This document shows, in pieces, positions 23,113-33,671 of a stretch of 64,000 bases of DNA; positions within the stretch are counted from its first letter, which is position 1; each line of letters starts with the position of its first letter. A model generated the notes under the pieces. The model was not told the origin of the DNA. It searched no databases and saw nothing but the letters and a program-made list of their open reading frames with translations. Source of the DNA: Persicaria tinctoria (lineage: Eukaryota > Streptophyta > Magnoliopsida > Caryophyllales > Polygonaceae); NCBI GenBank assembly GCA_037127255.1, contig JBANSL010000013.1, positions 30,289,688 through 30,353,687 on the forward strand, given 5' to 3'. Position numbers and translations under genes: made by a program.

Positions 23113-23712
23113 CCTGGACAAATAATCAACATAACTCGTTGTTAACCTGACTGCCATCACCCACCAGGTAAGATGATCCAAGGATACAAAATCACAATAT
23201 CTGGAATTGAGATTAGCTGAACACAAAACAACCTAGCTCTAGAATTGTTGATGCGATTGTCAAATCTACAAACAGATAACGCCCATTCTAATTAATAGAG
23301 CAGGTCTAAGTTTTGCATCAAAATCACAACAAAGAGTGCAACTTCAAAATTCCAATTTCCACCAAGTTTGATGAAAGAAAACTGATGGTTCAACAACATT
23401 ACTTACATAATGTCCAATCATATGCATTTTTTAGTTCAAAATCAAATCCCAAAGATTCACACTAGAAGGAGAACAATTCATGCAGATGGCTATTTCAACT
23501 TAAAGATGAGTGATCACATTCATACCTCTCCAGACATTGTGTAGCTTGTTTCTTTATTAACAATCTCTGAAAACAAGAAAGAAAAATAGGTGAATACCCC
23601 AATGGCCCAATCCCTAGCAAAAACGAGACAATCTCTAACAAGTAAAGCTTCAATAAGAAAGGTTATATCCAGACTCACCTTGCATCGAGGGTTTACCTTC
23701 ACTATTCTCCAT
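23113..23712 (-). other. possible small spliced gene or gene remnant
   Basis: On the minus strand an ATG at 23712 opens MENSEGKPSMQ and reaches a good donor (CAAG|GTGAGT, 23679/23678). An acceptor after a T-rich tract (TTTTCAG, ending 23567) leads to a 41-base exon that preserves the frame and ends at GAG|GTATG (23526). A further acceptor (TCCAG|GGAAAAG, 23113) would follow a long intron. Upstream, 23800-24110 looks like a pyrimidine-rich 5' leader. I recognise no family, and the final exon is ambiguous. It may be a captured or decayed gene. Confidence 0.25.
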
Positions 23713-24260
23713 CCCCTAAAATCTACCAAATTCAAAACACAGTAACCCTAATTTGAGAAAATCAGTCCAAAAAGCACCTTATGAAGCAACAAATTAGGTC
23801 AATGCCGCACAATTAAGAGATCAGACACTAAGATCCAGATCGTAGGAAGTGCAAGCAAAGAAAAAGAAGATTTGACATACAAATTGTGGATATCCCCAAA
23901 ATTTAGCCGGCGAGGGGACAGACCGGAACGGATGAGAGGTCTGAGGCTGGAAAGGAGAGAGCAAGGCGTCATGGGAGCATGAGGAGAACGAAGAGGGTGA
24001 GGCGAGCATGGTAAGAACGGAGAGAGGGATATCATAGAGTGACAGAGAGAATAAGAGGCGGATGGAGGAGAACGAAGGAGCGAGATAGCGAGATAGCAAA
24101 GAGCGAACCAGGGACAGTGGGGTGCAACAACCTAATTTTTTTTCTACGGGGTAAAACTTGGCTAATTCTTTTTTGTTGTGGTCTAACTACCTAATGAAGT
24201 TTTCTTAAAAGTCTATTTTACCAAATTTCCCCAATTTATAAGAGAAAATTTGCGTTTTTA
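23713..24260 (-). other. possible 5' leader region, unassigned
   Basis: The minus strand is rich in TCTCTC and CTCCTC, as in plant 5' leaders. The 3' edge on the plus strand (24140-24250) ends in CCCCAATTTATAA, which recurs at 28468 (CACCCAATTTATAA) in the same orientation and may mark a repeat end. Confidence 0.25.
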
Positions 24261-26793
24261 GACATCTACAAGTTTTGAATTAGGTCATTAGCTATTTTAA
24301 ATGTTTTTTTAATAGTTATAACCATCATCAAGTGCTTTTTTAGGTCAGTAAGAATCGCCTCCTCTCCGCCTGACCTTCCTGTACCTCCTCCCCCTCCGTT
24401 CCGGCCTGAGACCCAAAGTCTCTCCCTGTCTTTCAGATCTGAAGATGCCAACAACGGGGAAGAAATTTGGGGAGCGCCACCGTATAACCGATGTCAGATG
24501 ATGCCTCTCCTTCCCGATGCCAGATGATGCCTCTCCCTTATCGCCAGTGTAAGTTTTCTTCTCCGACCAAATATCTTTATCGGATTCTAATTTTGCTTCC
24601 TGCTTTTCGTTGATTTTTGCATCACCATGGCCGATGGATGCCGTGGTTTGAGTATTGCCTCCATCTTTCTCCTTTTTTTGCCTCTTCGTACTATCATCGT
24701 TTAATCGATCACCTCTACGAGCTTCAATTTGAAACTAGTAGTAATTTTGAAGCGCATGTGTTCGAGATTAGCTTTTAACCTAACTAATTTGAGTTATGCC
24801 ATCAATTTTCTCTTGGATTTGATTCCGATGCTTGTAAGAATACAGATTAATTTGTTGCTGAACAAATTTTGAATTTGAACAATCGATGATCAGATATCTT
24901 GATTTGGTACATGTTTAGCTGGATTATGAAGTATTTATATGTGAATTTGATTTTGTGCACTAGATACATAGCTAAATCAGTACTGCATCTTATTGACCCG
25001 CTTGAGGAATTCATGTTTTGGTCTGGTCAGTAGTTCAATACTATATTTTGGGACTATTTTGTAACTTTAAAATTTGATCATGATTAGAAACTTTCAAGCA
25101 TGGTTGAAGATTGGATATCCCAAGCAAATGCAAAGTAGCGGCGTGAAAGAGTTGGCCATGTGAAACCCGGCATCTGCTTTTGCCTGTACACACAACATAG
25201 ATTTGAAAGACTTATGCGTCCATTTCAGGTTTTCTTTCTCAAACTGCAGTAGCTAAAATGTTGATGTAGAAGCTTAACTGTGGGTTTCTCAAATGGGATA
25301 CGATGTTATTATTAGGTTATTGTATAGCCTTGCTTATCAATTCTCCTTGCATAGATGAGTACTTATCCCTGTTTAGAATCTATGTTGCATTCACTGATGA
25401 GATGATTCCATAATTTCTTTGATCCTATGGCCATTTCTCCCAATTTGGAATCAATAGACTAATCCTGCAAATCCGTAAACATATTTCATGAGTTCCGAGT
25501 TGCGTATCACATTTCCAAATTTCAGCTGGACACTTGGATACTAATAAGTTGATAATTAATTGGATAGTTTGGCGGGAGTCTTGATTCATTCCTTAGCTCA
25601 GGAGCAAATATGCTTATTATGCTTCCATCTTGAAGGAAAGCTTACTTCCTTCCAGATAATAGAATGTTTAGCTGGCATTCAGAAGTTTATCAACTGTCTA
25701 CTTTGAGAGGAAAATCTTGATTCATTCTTTTGGTTGTGATGTTGTAGCACTTCTTATTGCTCATGTGACTTTTATTAATACTTGATGTGTGTTATGATTA
25801 ACGGGTACGTTTCTGTTTGTTCTTCAGCATTCACACTTTCTTTTCTAATACATGAATACATTTAAACTGAAATTATCCATTTTCATCTTTACCTTTCATC
25901 TTCCACATGATGCTCATTCAATAATACCTTTTTGCATTCGAAGATGTTGTGGCAAAATGGGCATTTTGTTTTAGCGTTCCTTTAGATATTTGGCTTTGTG
26001 GTAGGGTCTATGTGTTGATCTTGCATCAAATATCATTGAGTACCCATTGATGAATTCCTTAATTTATTGAAGTGCTCATTGCTTGTTTTGTGCTATGCTC
26101 TTGATATATATCATGTATTTTCTTGTTTTTTTTCTCTCTCATGTACTACTGATGTTTTTTTTGCACCATTACTGAATCATTCAAACATGCTATTTTTTTG
26201 CTCCATTGCTGAATGATTAGACATGAAAGTTCAGGTAGAGTTCACTGCATTGGAAAACTTCATCTACTAAAAGTTCACTGCATTACATGCCCACTGCATT
26301 TATGAAACTTCATCTGCTGATTTTTCAAGGGCTGTTGTGTTCAAAGGGGCTGTGTTTTAGGGGATTTATAGGCTGATTTTTTGCTGCTATTTTTCTACTT
26401 TTTGCTGGCTATTTTTTACGCATATCTGGTAATTATTTTGGCCTGAGGTTGCTGTGATGTGGTGGCTGTTGGGACATGGTTATTACTTTCAATCGCTTCG
26501 TTTTCATGATCGATCTGGTTTGGTATATATGCTTTTCTTTTCCATCCAGTTCTTGTTCTTCCTCCTATTTTCTGTCCAGTTTCTTTGTTTTCTGGTGTCA
26601 CAAGTTGTGCTCTCTGTTTGCATTGACCTTCTATTCTTTGCTGTTATGATGTCTACATCTTCATGAGATCGAATAGATGGTTTTCTTTGCTTTGTAATTG
26701 CAATTTTGGCATAATATATATAATGATTGATGAGATTCATCTACAAAATTTGTATGTGTGCTCACAAAGAATCAGCAAGCTAATAAGACGAAG
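24261..26793. other. long stretch without a recognised gene
   Basis: A short GC-rich block (24355-24560) with leader-like CCTCTCC runs is followed by 2.2 kb of T-rich, intron-like sequence. Open frames up to 70 codons are hydrophobic and uninformative. It could be a captured gene leader and intron leading to the B3-like exon. Confidence 0.3.
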
Positions 26794-26880
26794 ATGGATG
26801 GGAATGCACTTGGAAGCTCTTCACAACCAACGTCAATGAAGCCGATTTTCTTCAAGATAGTTATCAAAGATGGAATTATT
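26794..26880 (+). pseudogene. possible B3-domain exon fragment
   Basis: An ATG-starting 29-codon stretch ends MKPIFFKIVIKDGII and is followed by a consensus donor (GTAAGT at 26881). The FFKI. motif after a short polar leader is how many plant B3-domain (REM-type) proteins begin. The expected next B3 strands are not found downstream. It may be an exon piece carried inside the inverted-arm element. Recognition rests on a very short motif. Confidence 0.3.
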
Positions 26881-27539
26881 GTAAGTAATTTTAATTTCTT
26901 CACCCACCTTGGATCCACGTTTTAAGTAGGCCATTTTATGGGTAAGCAAATATATAGTTTTGCCTTGTTGATGTTTCAATCCAGTGCCGAATCGAATGTT
27001 TTTGACAGGAGCCTTAGTGACGGGGATGACATCTCCATGGCCATCAACACACAAGATGGGAATGACTTCGTGACTATTAACACGTTTTTAACTAGGTGAT
27101 CTAGACCTTTGTGTATTGCTTGCTAGTTATGTGATAACATGTTTTTAACTCCGCTTGTGTTTTGGTACACAATCGGTCTCAAGCCCGGAAAAAAGGAGGA
27201 GAGGAGACATGTTAGGTGGAATTTCATGTTATTAGATTTTTAAATGTCATCACAAATGTTGCAAGGTGTGATTTTGCAAATTTATTCATGGTTGCAATTC
27301 TTTTTTTGATCAATTTTGTTGGATGATTACTTGATCGAGATTAATGGATTCATGTTATATTCCAATTATAATTGAGGAGATTCCCTGCACATCTATTGAT
27401 GTTATTGCTCTTTTGTTTGAGGTATGTTTCACCAAATGTAAGACTTCTTGTAGGTGTGCCATTTATGATCTACTCATTTGCTAGGAAATTGTCATGATTT
27501 TATCAAGTCTTGTTAATTTGATTCCACGTTTTAAGCTTC

Positions 27540-28310
27540 TTTTATGTCATCAATTGTATAACAATGTAATAAAAATGTCATCAACAAAAAATATTATCAC
27601 AAATGATTGAGATCAATTAATTGTATTTACAAATGTGTCATCAATGAATAAAAGTCCTCATCAATAAAATTGTCATCAATAAAAAAGATGTTATCAATGA
27701 AGTGTAATGACGTATTAAGCTCATATGTCATCAATTATATAAAAATATCATCAACAAAGAATGTCATCACAAATTATTGAGATCAATGAAATGTAATCAC
27801 AACTGTGTTATCATTGTCATCACAAATGATTGAGATCAATGAAGTTTAATCACAAATGTGTCACCTCTCATCATTTAATTAAAGTAGAATCAGTGAAAAT
27901 ATATCGATATACAATTTACTGAATTACAAAAGTGACATCAAACGATTTGATTAAAAGTGACATCAAATAATTACATTAGAAAAATGACATCAAAACACTA
28001 CTTTAAAAAAGTGACATCATATTAAAGAAAAAAATGTCATCAAAACACTACTTAGAAAAGATTTGGCATCACGGGAAAAAAAACCATCAAAAAATTGACA
28101 TAAAAAGTGTCATCAGTAGTCAACCGTAAAAAAAATTGGCATTAATGGTCAACCTGACATCATAGTAACAAAAAAATGTCATCAAGGATTGAAAAAAGTG
28201 ACATTCAAAAGGTGTCATCAAATCATTTCATTAGAAAAGTGGTATCAAAGTGAAAATAAAATGGCATCAAAACGGTAAAAAAAATGACATCACAAAAATG
28301 TCATCACTAA
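27540..28310. repeat. array of TGTCATCA/GACATCA words
   Basis: This is a run of roughly thirty short words such as AAAAATGTCATCAA, GTGACATCAAA and TTGACATAAAAAGTGTCATC at irregular 20-40-base spacing. Its inner part is the reverse complement of 21283-21650. Such subterminal word arrays are typical transposase-binding regions, but no transposase is present to support that here. Confidence 0.65.
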
Positions 28311-28591
28311 AAAAAAAATCCACATGAGTTGGTCAACTTTGACCGGTCAACGTTGATTTAATACTCCATTTGGAGAATGGACTACCTAATCTAATTTAAT
28401 AAGTTTTTTATCTAATTGGCTAATTAAACTTTCTAAATAGCCTACTTACCTAAATCACCCAATTTATAACCCTAGAAAATAAACCAAAAAAGGGATAATT
28501 AGTTATATATCCTTGTAAAATTTCTCAATTAGTTATATATCCCTCAAATCTTTAAAATATGTTATTTATCCCTTAAATAATAAAATTTTTT
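28311..28591. other. AT-rich spacer with a palindrome
   Basis: It contains TTGACCGGTCAA (28337-28348), a perfect palindrome, with nested GGTCAAC copies. AT-rich sequence with repeated ATTAGTTATATATCC words (28500 and 28537) follows. No gene is seen. Confidence 0.4.
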
Positions 28592-29266
28592 TTTATAAAT
28601 CCAAATTACATTTTCTTTCATGAATTGCAATTAAAATCTCCATTAAATGTTTGTTAAATGGTTTAAATTACGTAAAAGTCAATCTAAAATGGCATTGCTT
28701 CTAATTAATCCCCTTATGTTCCATCTTCTTCTTCAATATAGCATCTGGCCTATGCCTCATTCAGAACTTAATTTCTCTTATTGTGGATTTTAATTTAGGG
28801 TAGTGAGACAAATTTGATATTTAACAAATCGAGATTGAATTTTAATTGATGAAACCAATTCAATCGATCCTCAAACCCTAGGTTGATCCATTTCAATTTC
28901 AGTTATGGATTTGATGATGTTGTGAATTCTTCTTGACAATCGTGACAACCATTTTCATCTCAAAGCCTCGTGGCAGGAAGTACAAGCTCCCGCCAAGGCC
29001 CATCTTGGTGCCGATCTTCGGCAACAAGCTGTAGGATGGCGAGGATCTCAACCACCACAACCTTGTCGGCCCGGTAAAAGAAGCACAACATACGAGATAT
29101 GCCCCATCCGAATTGGGCAGCAAGGCAATGATGATAATTTTGACTATGTTAGGCGGAGGCAATGGTGAAATGCAGATTAATGGGGGATTGTAATTGAACT
29201 CTTGACATGATTTAATGATGGATTTTAATTGCAATTCATGGATGAAAATGCAATTTGGTTTATAAA
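28592..29266. mobile_element. small inverted-repeat element carrying a P450 fragment
   Basis: The ends match as reverse complements over about 58 bases: 28592-28648 (TTTATAAATCCAAATTACAT through CATGAATTGCAATTAAAA) and 29211-29266. The interior contains a decayed cytochrome P450 piece. Length is about 0.68 kb between the matched ends; weaker similarity may continue outward. This is the layout of a transposon with a captured gene fragment. No target duplication was identified. Confidence 0.6.
28905..29124 (+). pseudogene. cinnamate 4-hydroxylase (CYP73A) N-terminal fragment
   Basis: Plus-strand frames give KPRGRKYKLPPRPILVPIFG, then NKL, a stop, and DGEDLNHHNLVGPVKE. This aligns with the C4H N-terminus after the membrane anchor (RGK.FKLPPGP.PVP.FGNWLQVGDDLNHRNL). 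A further shifted piece resembles GDIFLLRMGQRN. C4H is the ER-bound P450 that hydroxylates cinnamate in the phenylpropanoid pathway. Here only about 70 residues remain, with a stop at the usual Trp/Gln site and frameshifts. The ATG at 28905 with MDLMML resembles the usual start. It is non-functional. Confidence 0.75.
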
Positions 29267-29439
29267 TAATTATTTGGAAAATTTGCATGAATATACCATA
29301 AAAAAATGGGACTTTGAGAAAATAGCAGTATTATAGCCTAATTTGCACCAAGGGATAGAAAATACCGGTTGTAAAGGTTGTAGGGCAAAAGCTCACAAAA
29401 AAAAGATGGTCAGATGCTATAGAGGAGAGAGGAAACAAA

Positions 29440-31150
29440 GGGTTTCTTCGACACGCCTAGAGCAGCTTACCACTCTCCTGCATTAGCTATATTGAGAAAT
29501 AGAAAAAGTATAAGAACTTTTGGGGCAAGGAAGCTGAATTTATGGAACTTGTGAAAGCGGCTTGGCTTCTTGACAATGGGGGATCCAAACAACTCAAGCT
29601 TGTGCAGAAATTAAAGAATGTGAAGGAGACCTTGAAGCCATGGGATAAAACTAGATTCCCGGATTTGGAAACCCAGATTAAACTTGACAAAGATATTCTC
29701 CATGATTTGCACCTCTAGCTGCGTGAGAATAGGGGTTGTGTTCAGCTTGCCTTAAAAATTAAGTAGGCTGATGAAGTGTTGAGAAAGGATATGGGTAGGC
29801 TCATAAGTGTCACTACTCAGATAGCAAAGCTTCACTGGTTGACTATGGGTGAGGAGACTCTGTTCTATAGAAGTGTTACAGAGAGACGTGCTAGGAATGC
29901 CTTGGTGATCATTAAGGATGATAGAGGGCAGTTTTTGGAGGATGAAAAGGAGATTATATCTCATGTGCTGCACTATTTTAGAAGCATCCTTTCAATGACA
30001 GGTGTTGCTGCCCAGTTTCCTAATTTGCCCCTAGGAATCGGCTTTGTTATGCTGTTGCTTCTGAACTCACCAGAATCCCCAGCTATGATGAGATTAGGAA
30101 GAGTATTTGGAATATATGGAGCAACAAATCGCCAGGGCCTGATGGGTTTGGAAGTCAATTCTTTAAGGATGCGTGGGCTATCGTCGGAAAGGACACTTGT
30201 GAAGCTGTTAGAGAAATCTTTCAGAATGGTAGAGTTCTGAAGCAGTTGAATGCTACGTTCATCTCTCTCCTGCTCAAGGTTTTGAACCCTATGCTGGTGA
30301 AGGACTTGAGGCCTATATCTTGTTGTGATACAGTTATGAAGGCCGTGTCGAAACTGATTATTGGTAGGCTCAAAAGCAAGATGGACAGTTTGGTGTCTGA
30401 ATGTTAGGACACTTTTATTCCGGGCCGATCCATGTCTCACAATTTTGTTGTAGCCCTAGAGGTGGTGAATGGATATGGTACAAAAAAAGTTTCGCCCCGT
30501 CGCACGATTAAGGTTGATCTTAAAAAAACCTATGATTTCTTGAACTGGGATTTCATCAGAGCTAACTTAGTGTATTTCAACTTCCCACCCAGCCTAGTCA
30601 ACCTTATTATGGAGTGCGTTTCAACCCCTTCTTTCTATGTTCTGGTCACTGGATCACTAGAAGGGTTCTTTCCGGACAAAAGGGGTTTGAGACAAGGTGA
30701 CCCTTTGTCGCCATATTTGTTTGTGTTGTGTATGGAGGTTCTGAGCAGAATGATTCAGGAGGCTCCTACTGAGCCGAGATTTAAAGTTTATCCGAGATGT
30801 AAACAGCTAAAGCTTGCACACTTAGCCTTTGCTGATGATCAGCTATTATTCTGTCATGCCGATTTGGAAGCAATGTGTTTATTTCTGGGGTCGCCAACGG
30901 CCTTGCTAATTCCATCATCCAGCAGCTGGGGTTTGTTCAGGGGTGTCTACCGATCAAGTGCCTTGGCATTCCTCATCATTCCAAGACAATTTTTGCTCAC
31001 GAGTATATCGATCTCTTTGACAGAATTGAGAAGCAAATCGCTTCTTGGGCTGCCAGAAAGTTGTCATATGCTGGTTGGCTTCAGCTTGTCAAATCTGTAT
31101 GTTCCGGAGTGTATACTTTCTGGAGCTAGTTTCTCATTCTTCCTGCAGGG
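29440..31150 (+). pseudogene. LINE ORF2 middle part with reverse transcriptase
   Basis: The linker and reverse transcriptase of an L1-type LINE are present: KLHWLTMGEETLFYRSVTER, then LRPISCCD, KVDLKKTYDFLNWDF, a GLRQGDPLSPYLF block and FADDQLLF (the catalytic box, usually YADD or FADD). The text ends with SYAGWLQLVKSVCSGVYTFW. In-frame stops (29717, 29762, 30403) and frameshifts occur. The endonuclease is missing, so the copy is 5'-truncated. The frame is cut at 31150 by an LTR element and resumes at 37181, where RIDSLCRRFLWNG continues the same protein. Confidence 0.88.
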
Positions 31151-31155
31151 GTTGT
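31151..31155. repeat. target-site duplication, left (GTTGT)
   Basis: GTTGT directly precedes the LTR start at 31156 and is repeated directly after the other LTR end (37176-37180). With one copy removed the flanking LINE reading frame is restored across the junction. Confidence 0.9.
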
Positions 31156-33003
31156 TGTTGTAGGAGGAAATCGAGAATGCAAATAAAATATGAATAAAGC
31201 AAAGCAAACCAGATTCCGTCCCTTGCAAATAATTACAAGACTTCCTACCGATGCAGCAAAAGGAAGTCAGGTTCGATCCTCGAGGAAGCTGGTCAGCGGT
31301 GGAATCTCACGGTAGAAGTCGACCACAGGTTGTCGATCTCAACTAGGGTTAGTCGACAGAAGATCGGACAAGTCGAACAGCGTAGCAGTAGCTCCTGGTT
31401 TGTTGTCGATATCGACCAAATCTACTCGATATCGAGTAAACAAGTTGATGTCGATGAAGCTCTGTCGAGTACCTGCACATGAGAAGCTACGACGATCTGG
31501 GATCGGGGATCAGTATAACTCGATATCGACCAGAAGTTGTCGATATCGAGGACTGCAAAAACTTAAAACGAAAGAAAGTAAAAACAAGGCTTTATAGGAC
31601 TTCGAAAACAACTTTATGTAAAAGACTTCCAAGATTGGGGTTTGCGACAACAATAACCAAGCATGCATAAGGCAAGAATAAAATAGATAATCATGTAACT
31701 TGCATCAAAGGATTAAGCTTTCGCCTTTTCCAACAATTAGACAACTCTTTCAAGAAACCCTAATTGTCTCTACTGATTTTATGTTTATAATCCAAGTTGT
31801 TAGAATGGACCTCCATTAGATGGGTAATAAACACATAACAAGTAGTAGATGCTCAAAACATGATAAAAGTCGGATCTTAACCTCAAACATGCAAGGCTAT
31901 CGTCGGACTCGCCCCAACCCTAGAAGTGGGTGGACTACTCGCGCTTCATTGCAATTGCAGACACTGATTGAAAGGAAATAACTACTTTCATTAAATCAAA
32001 CAGAGCTTACAACCAAAGGAAGCCAATTCTGCTCTCGCTTCACCAACTCCTCTTGGCCACTCACTCTCTCTCTCTCTACTACTACTTCTCCTACTGAAAT
32101 TGAATGAATAGAAATCAGCCCCCTAGGCTTTATTTATAGGCTTCTAATCCTTGCTATTCAAGGATAGAAATCTCTATCTATATCTAAAAGCTTAAAGATA
32201 AATAAATGGAATAACATAAATAAATCCAAAAAGGAAATTATATCTAAAAGGCTAAAATATCTTCAAGTGGATAAATCTTCTTCTCCATGGATAGATGTTG
32301 ATAGATCTCGGATATAATCAGACATCTTCGGCACCAAGCAAGCCAAAACCGTGTCAGACTGCTCAAACCGCGTACGCGGCTCCGGATAGATCTCCTCGAT
32401 ATCGAGTAAATTACTCGATATCGAGTAAATTACTCGATATCGAGTAAATTACTCGATATCGAGTAAATTACTCGATATCGAGTAAATTACTCGATATTGA
32501 GTAAATTACTCGATATCGAGTAAAGTTGGCGTCGACTTCAGCTTCAGTGGCATACTTGACTAGCTGGTCCTCGACATGGCTCGGGTGCGCGCTTCTGTGT
32601 TGTCGATATCGAGTAAGTAACTCAATATCGAGGAGAGTGGTTTCATCGATTTGCTGGTCCGTCCTTACCGAGCAGCTTCTTCTCGATGTTTCTCGGCTAG
32701 GTGCTCTGGGTTTGTCGATATCGAGGAGTTTCCTCGATATCGAGGAGAATGGTGCTCAGTTTCCGGTTGTCTGGTCAAGTAGAGTAGCTCTCCTCGACTC
32801 CTCGATCAGGCTTCTTCCTCGACTCCGGGCTGGTCTTCAAGGCTTTGTCGATATCGAGTAGATTACTCGATATCGAGGAGTGTCCTGGAGTCGGGTAACT
32901 TCGTTCCTCAGCTTCTCGACATGGTTGTCCTCGATCATGGTGTGTCCGGACTTCTTTAGTCGATATCGACAAAGACTCGTCAATATCGAGTAGCTTTCAG
33001 CTT
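31156..33003 (-). repeat. 3' LTR of copy B, truncated at its U3 start
   Basis: It is aligned with 35248 onward over almost its whole length. Its minus-strand start (about 170-190 bases present at 36980-37175) is missing and replaced by protease sequence. It carries about sixteen TCGATATCGA copies, including a seven-unit tandem array at 32395-32525. A TATA box on the minus strand (TATAAATA, complement of 32131-32138) remains. Confidence 0.9.
32395..32525. repeat. 7 x 19-bp tandem array CTCGATATCGAGTAAATTA
   Basis: Seven units in a row; unit six has one change (GATATT) and unit seven ends in AAG. The sister LTR has two units at the same place (36485-36520), so five units (95 bases) were gained or lost in one copy. 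Each unit contains the 12-bp perfect palindrome CTCGATATCGAG. Confidence 0.97.
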
Positions 33004-33671
33004 CCGTAGGGACATTCTCAACTATACCTATAGGGATGACTACTGTATTGTTTGCCATGTATAGCTTAGCATCCACAAGCTCTATGCATCCTATCTTTAC
33101 CTTCCGCCAGATTGATAAGGGCATGATGCTTACACTTGCTCCTAAATCACACAAGGACTCATATTTATATTGTCCAAATCCCACAGTAACAGAAAACTTA
33201 CCAGGGCCAGGTCTCTTTTCAGGGAAGTGGAGCACTTTGCATTCGCCCGCGATCTCTGAGATGGATCGCTTCTTGCTCAGGATTTCCTTCAGGAATTTGA
33301 CATATCCACACTTCTCTTGCAGGGCTTCTGTAAAAGGAATAGAGACATTCAGTTCTTGCAGCATATTAACAAAACGTTTGAACCTACATGCAGTGGGATC
33401 TTTCAGTGCTTTGGAAGAGAAAGGCAATGTCTTTTTCTGCTTCGGAGCCAGAACAGACGTCGGAGGTGTTGCAGAGTCGTCGACATTGACCATCTTTTCC
33501 TCGATATCGACCAAAGGTTCCTCAATATCAACAAGAGTTGTCGATCTCAAGTTGTTGGGCTGTGCAGTGGAGTCCGAGCTTGGCTTCTGGTCTGTGTCGA
33601 GGAGGTTTTTGTCGATATCGAGTTGTTGTTGCTCGTTGTCGAGTTGCTGCTCTGCTTTGTCTTGGTGCTTT
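33004..33671 (-). pseudogene. pro: Athila-like linker and truncated retropepsin, copy B
   Basis: The gag frame continues after a TGA into an acidic linker with LDIDKN, VDIEEP and VDIEEK repeats encoded by TCGATATCGA-type DNA. The protease start follows: FAVTVGFGQYKYESLCDLG-type sequence with the DLGA motif and MPLSIWRKVKIG. At VENVP the reading frame passes into LTR sequence (TEAESYSI), whereas copy A continues with about 60 more protease residues. The protease is thus truncated and inactive. Confidence 0.88.

Larger units (their letters stand above)
21283..28060. mobile_element. large non-autonomous element bounded by long inverted repeat arms
   Basis: The segment 21283-21650 (TTTTGATGATATTTTTTTC to TTGATGACATAAGAGC) matches the reverse complement of 27690-28060 with the same order of short blocks. 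These include TTTTGATGTCATTTTT, AATGTAATTATTT and ATATAATTGATGACAT. Both arms are built from TGATGACA or TGTCATCA words, continuing to about 27550-28310 on the right. The interior holds a (TA)n tract, a possible small spliced gene and a B3-like exon, and no transposase. Long arms made of short repeats fit a Mutator-like or foldback element. The outermost ends and target duplication were not located, so coordinates mark only the matched arms. Confidence 0.6.

Noticed and set aside
32395..32525. CRISPR-like array
   Set aside because: Units are directly adjacent with no unique spacers, and the window is clearly plant nuclear DNA with LTR structure around the array.
32526..32861. 111-codon ORF in the LTR
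   Set aside because: Plus-strand reading of a minus-strand LTR and its palindromes (DIEENG, SISRSF).
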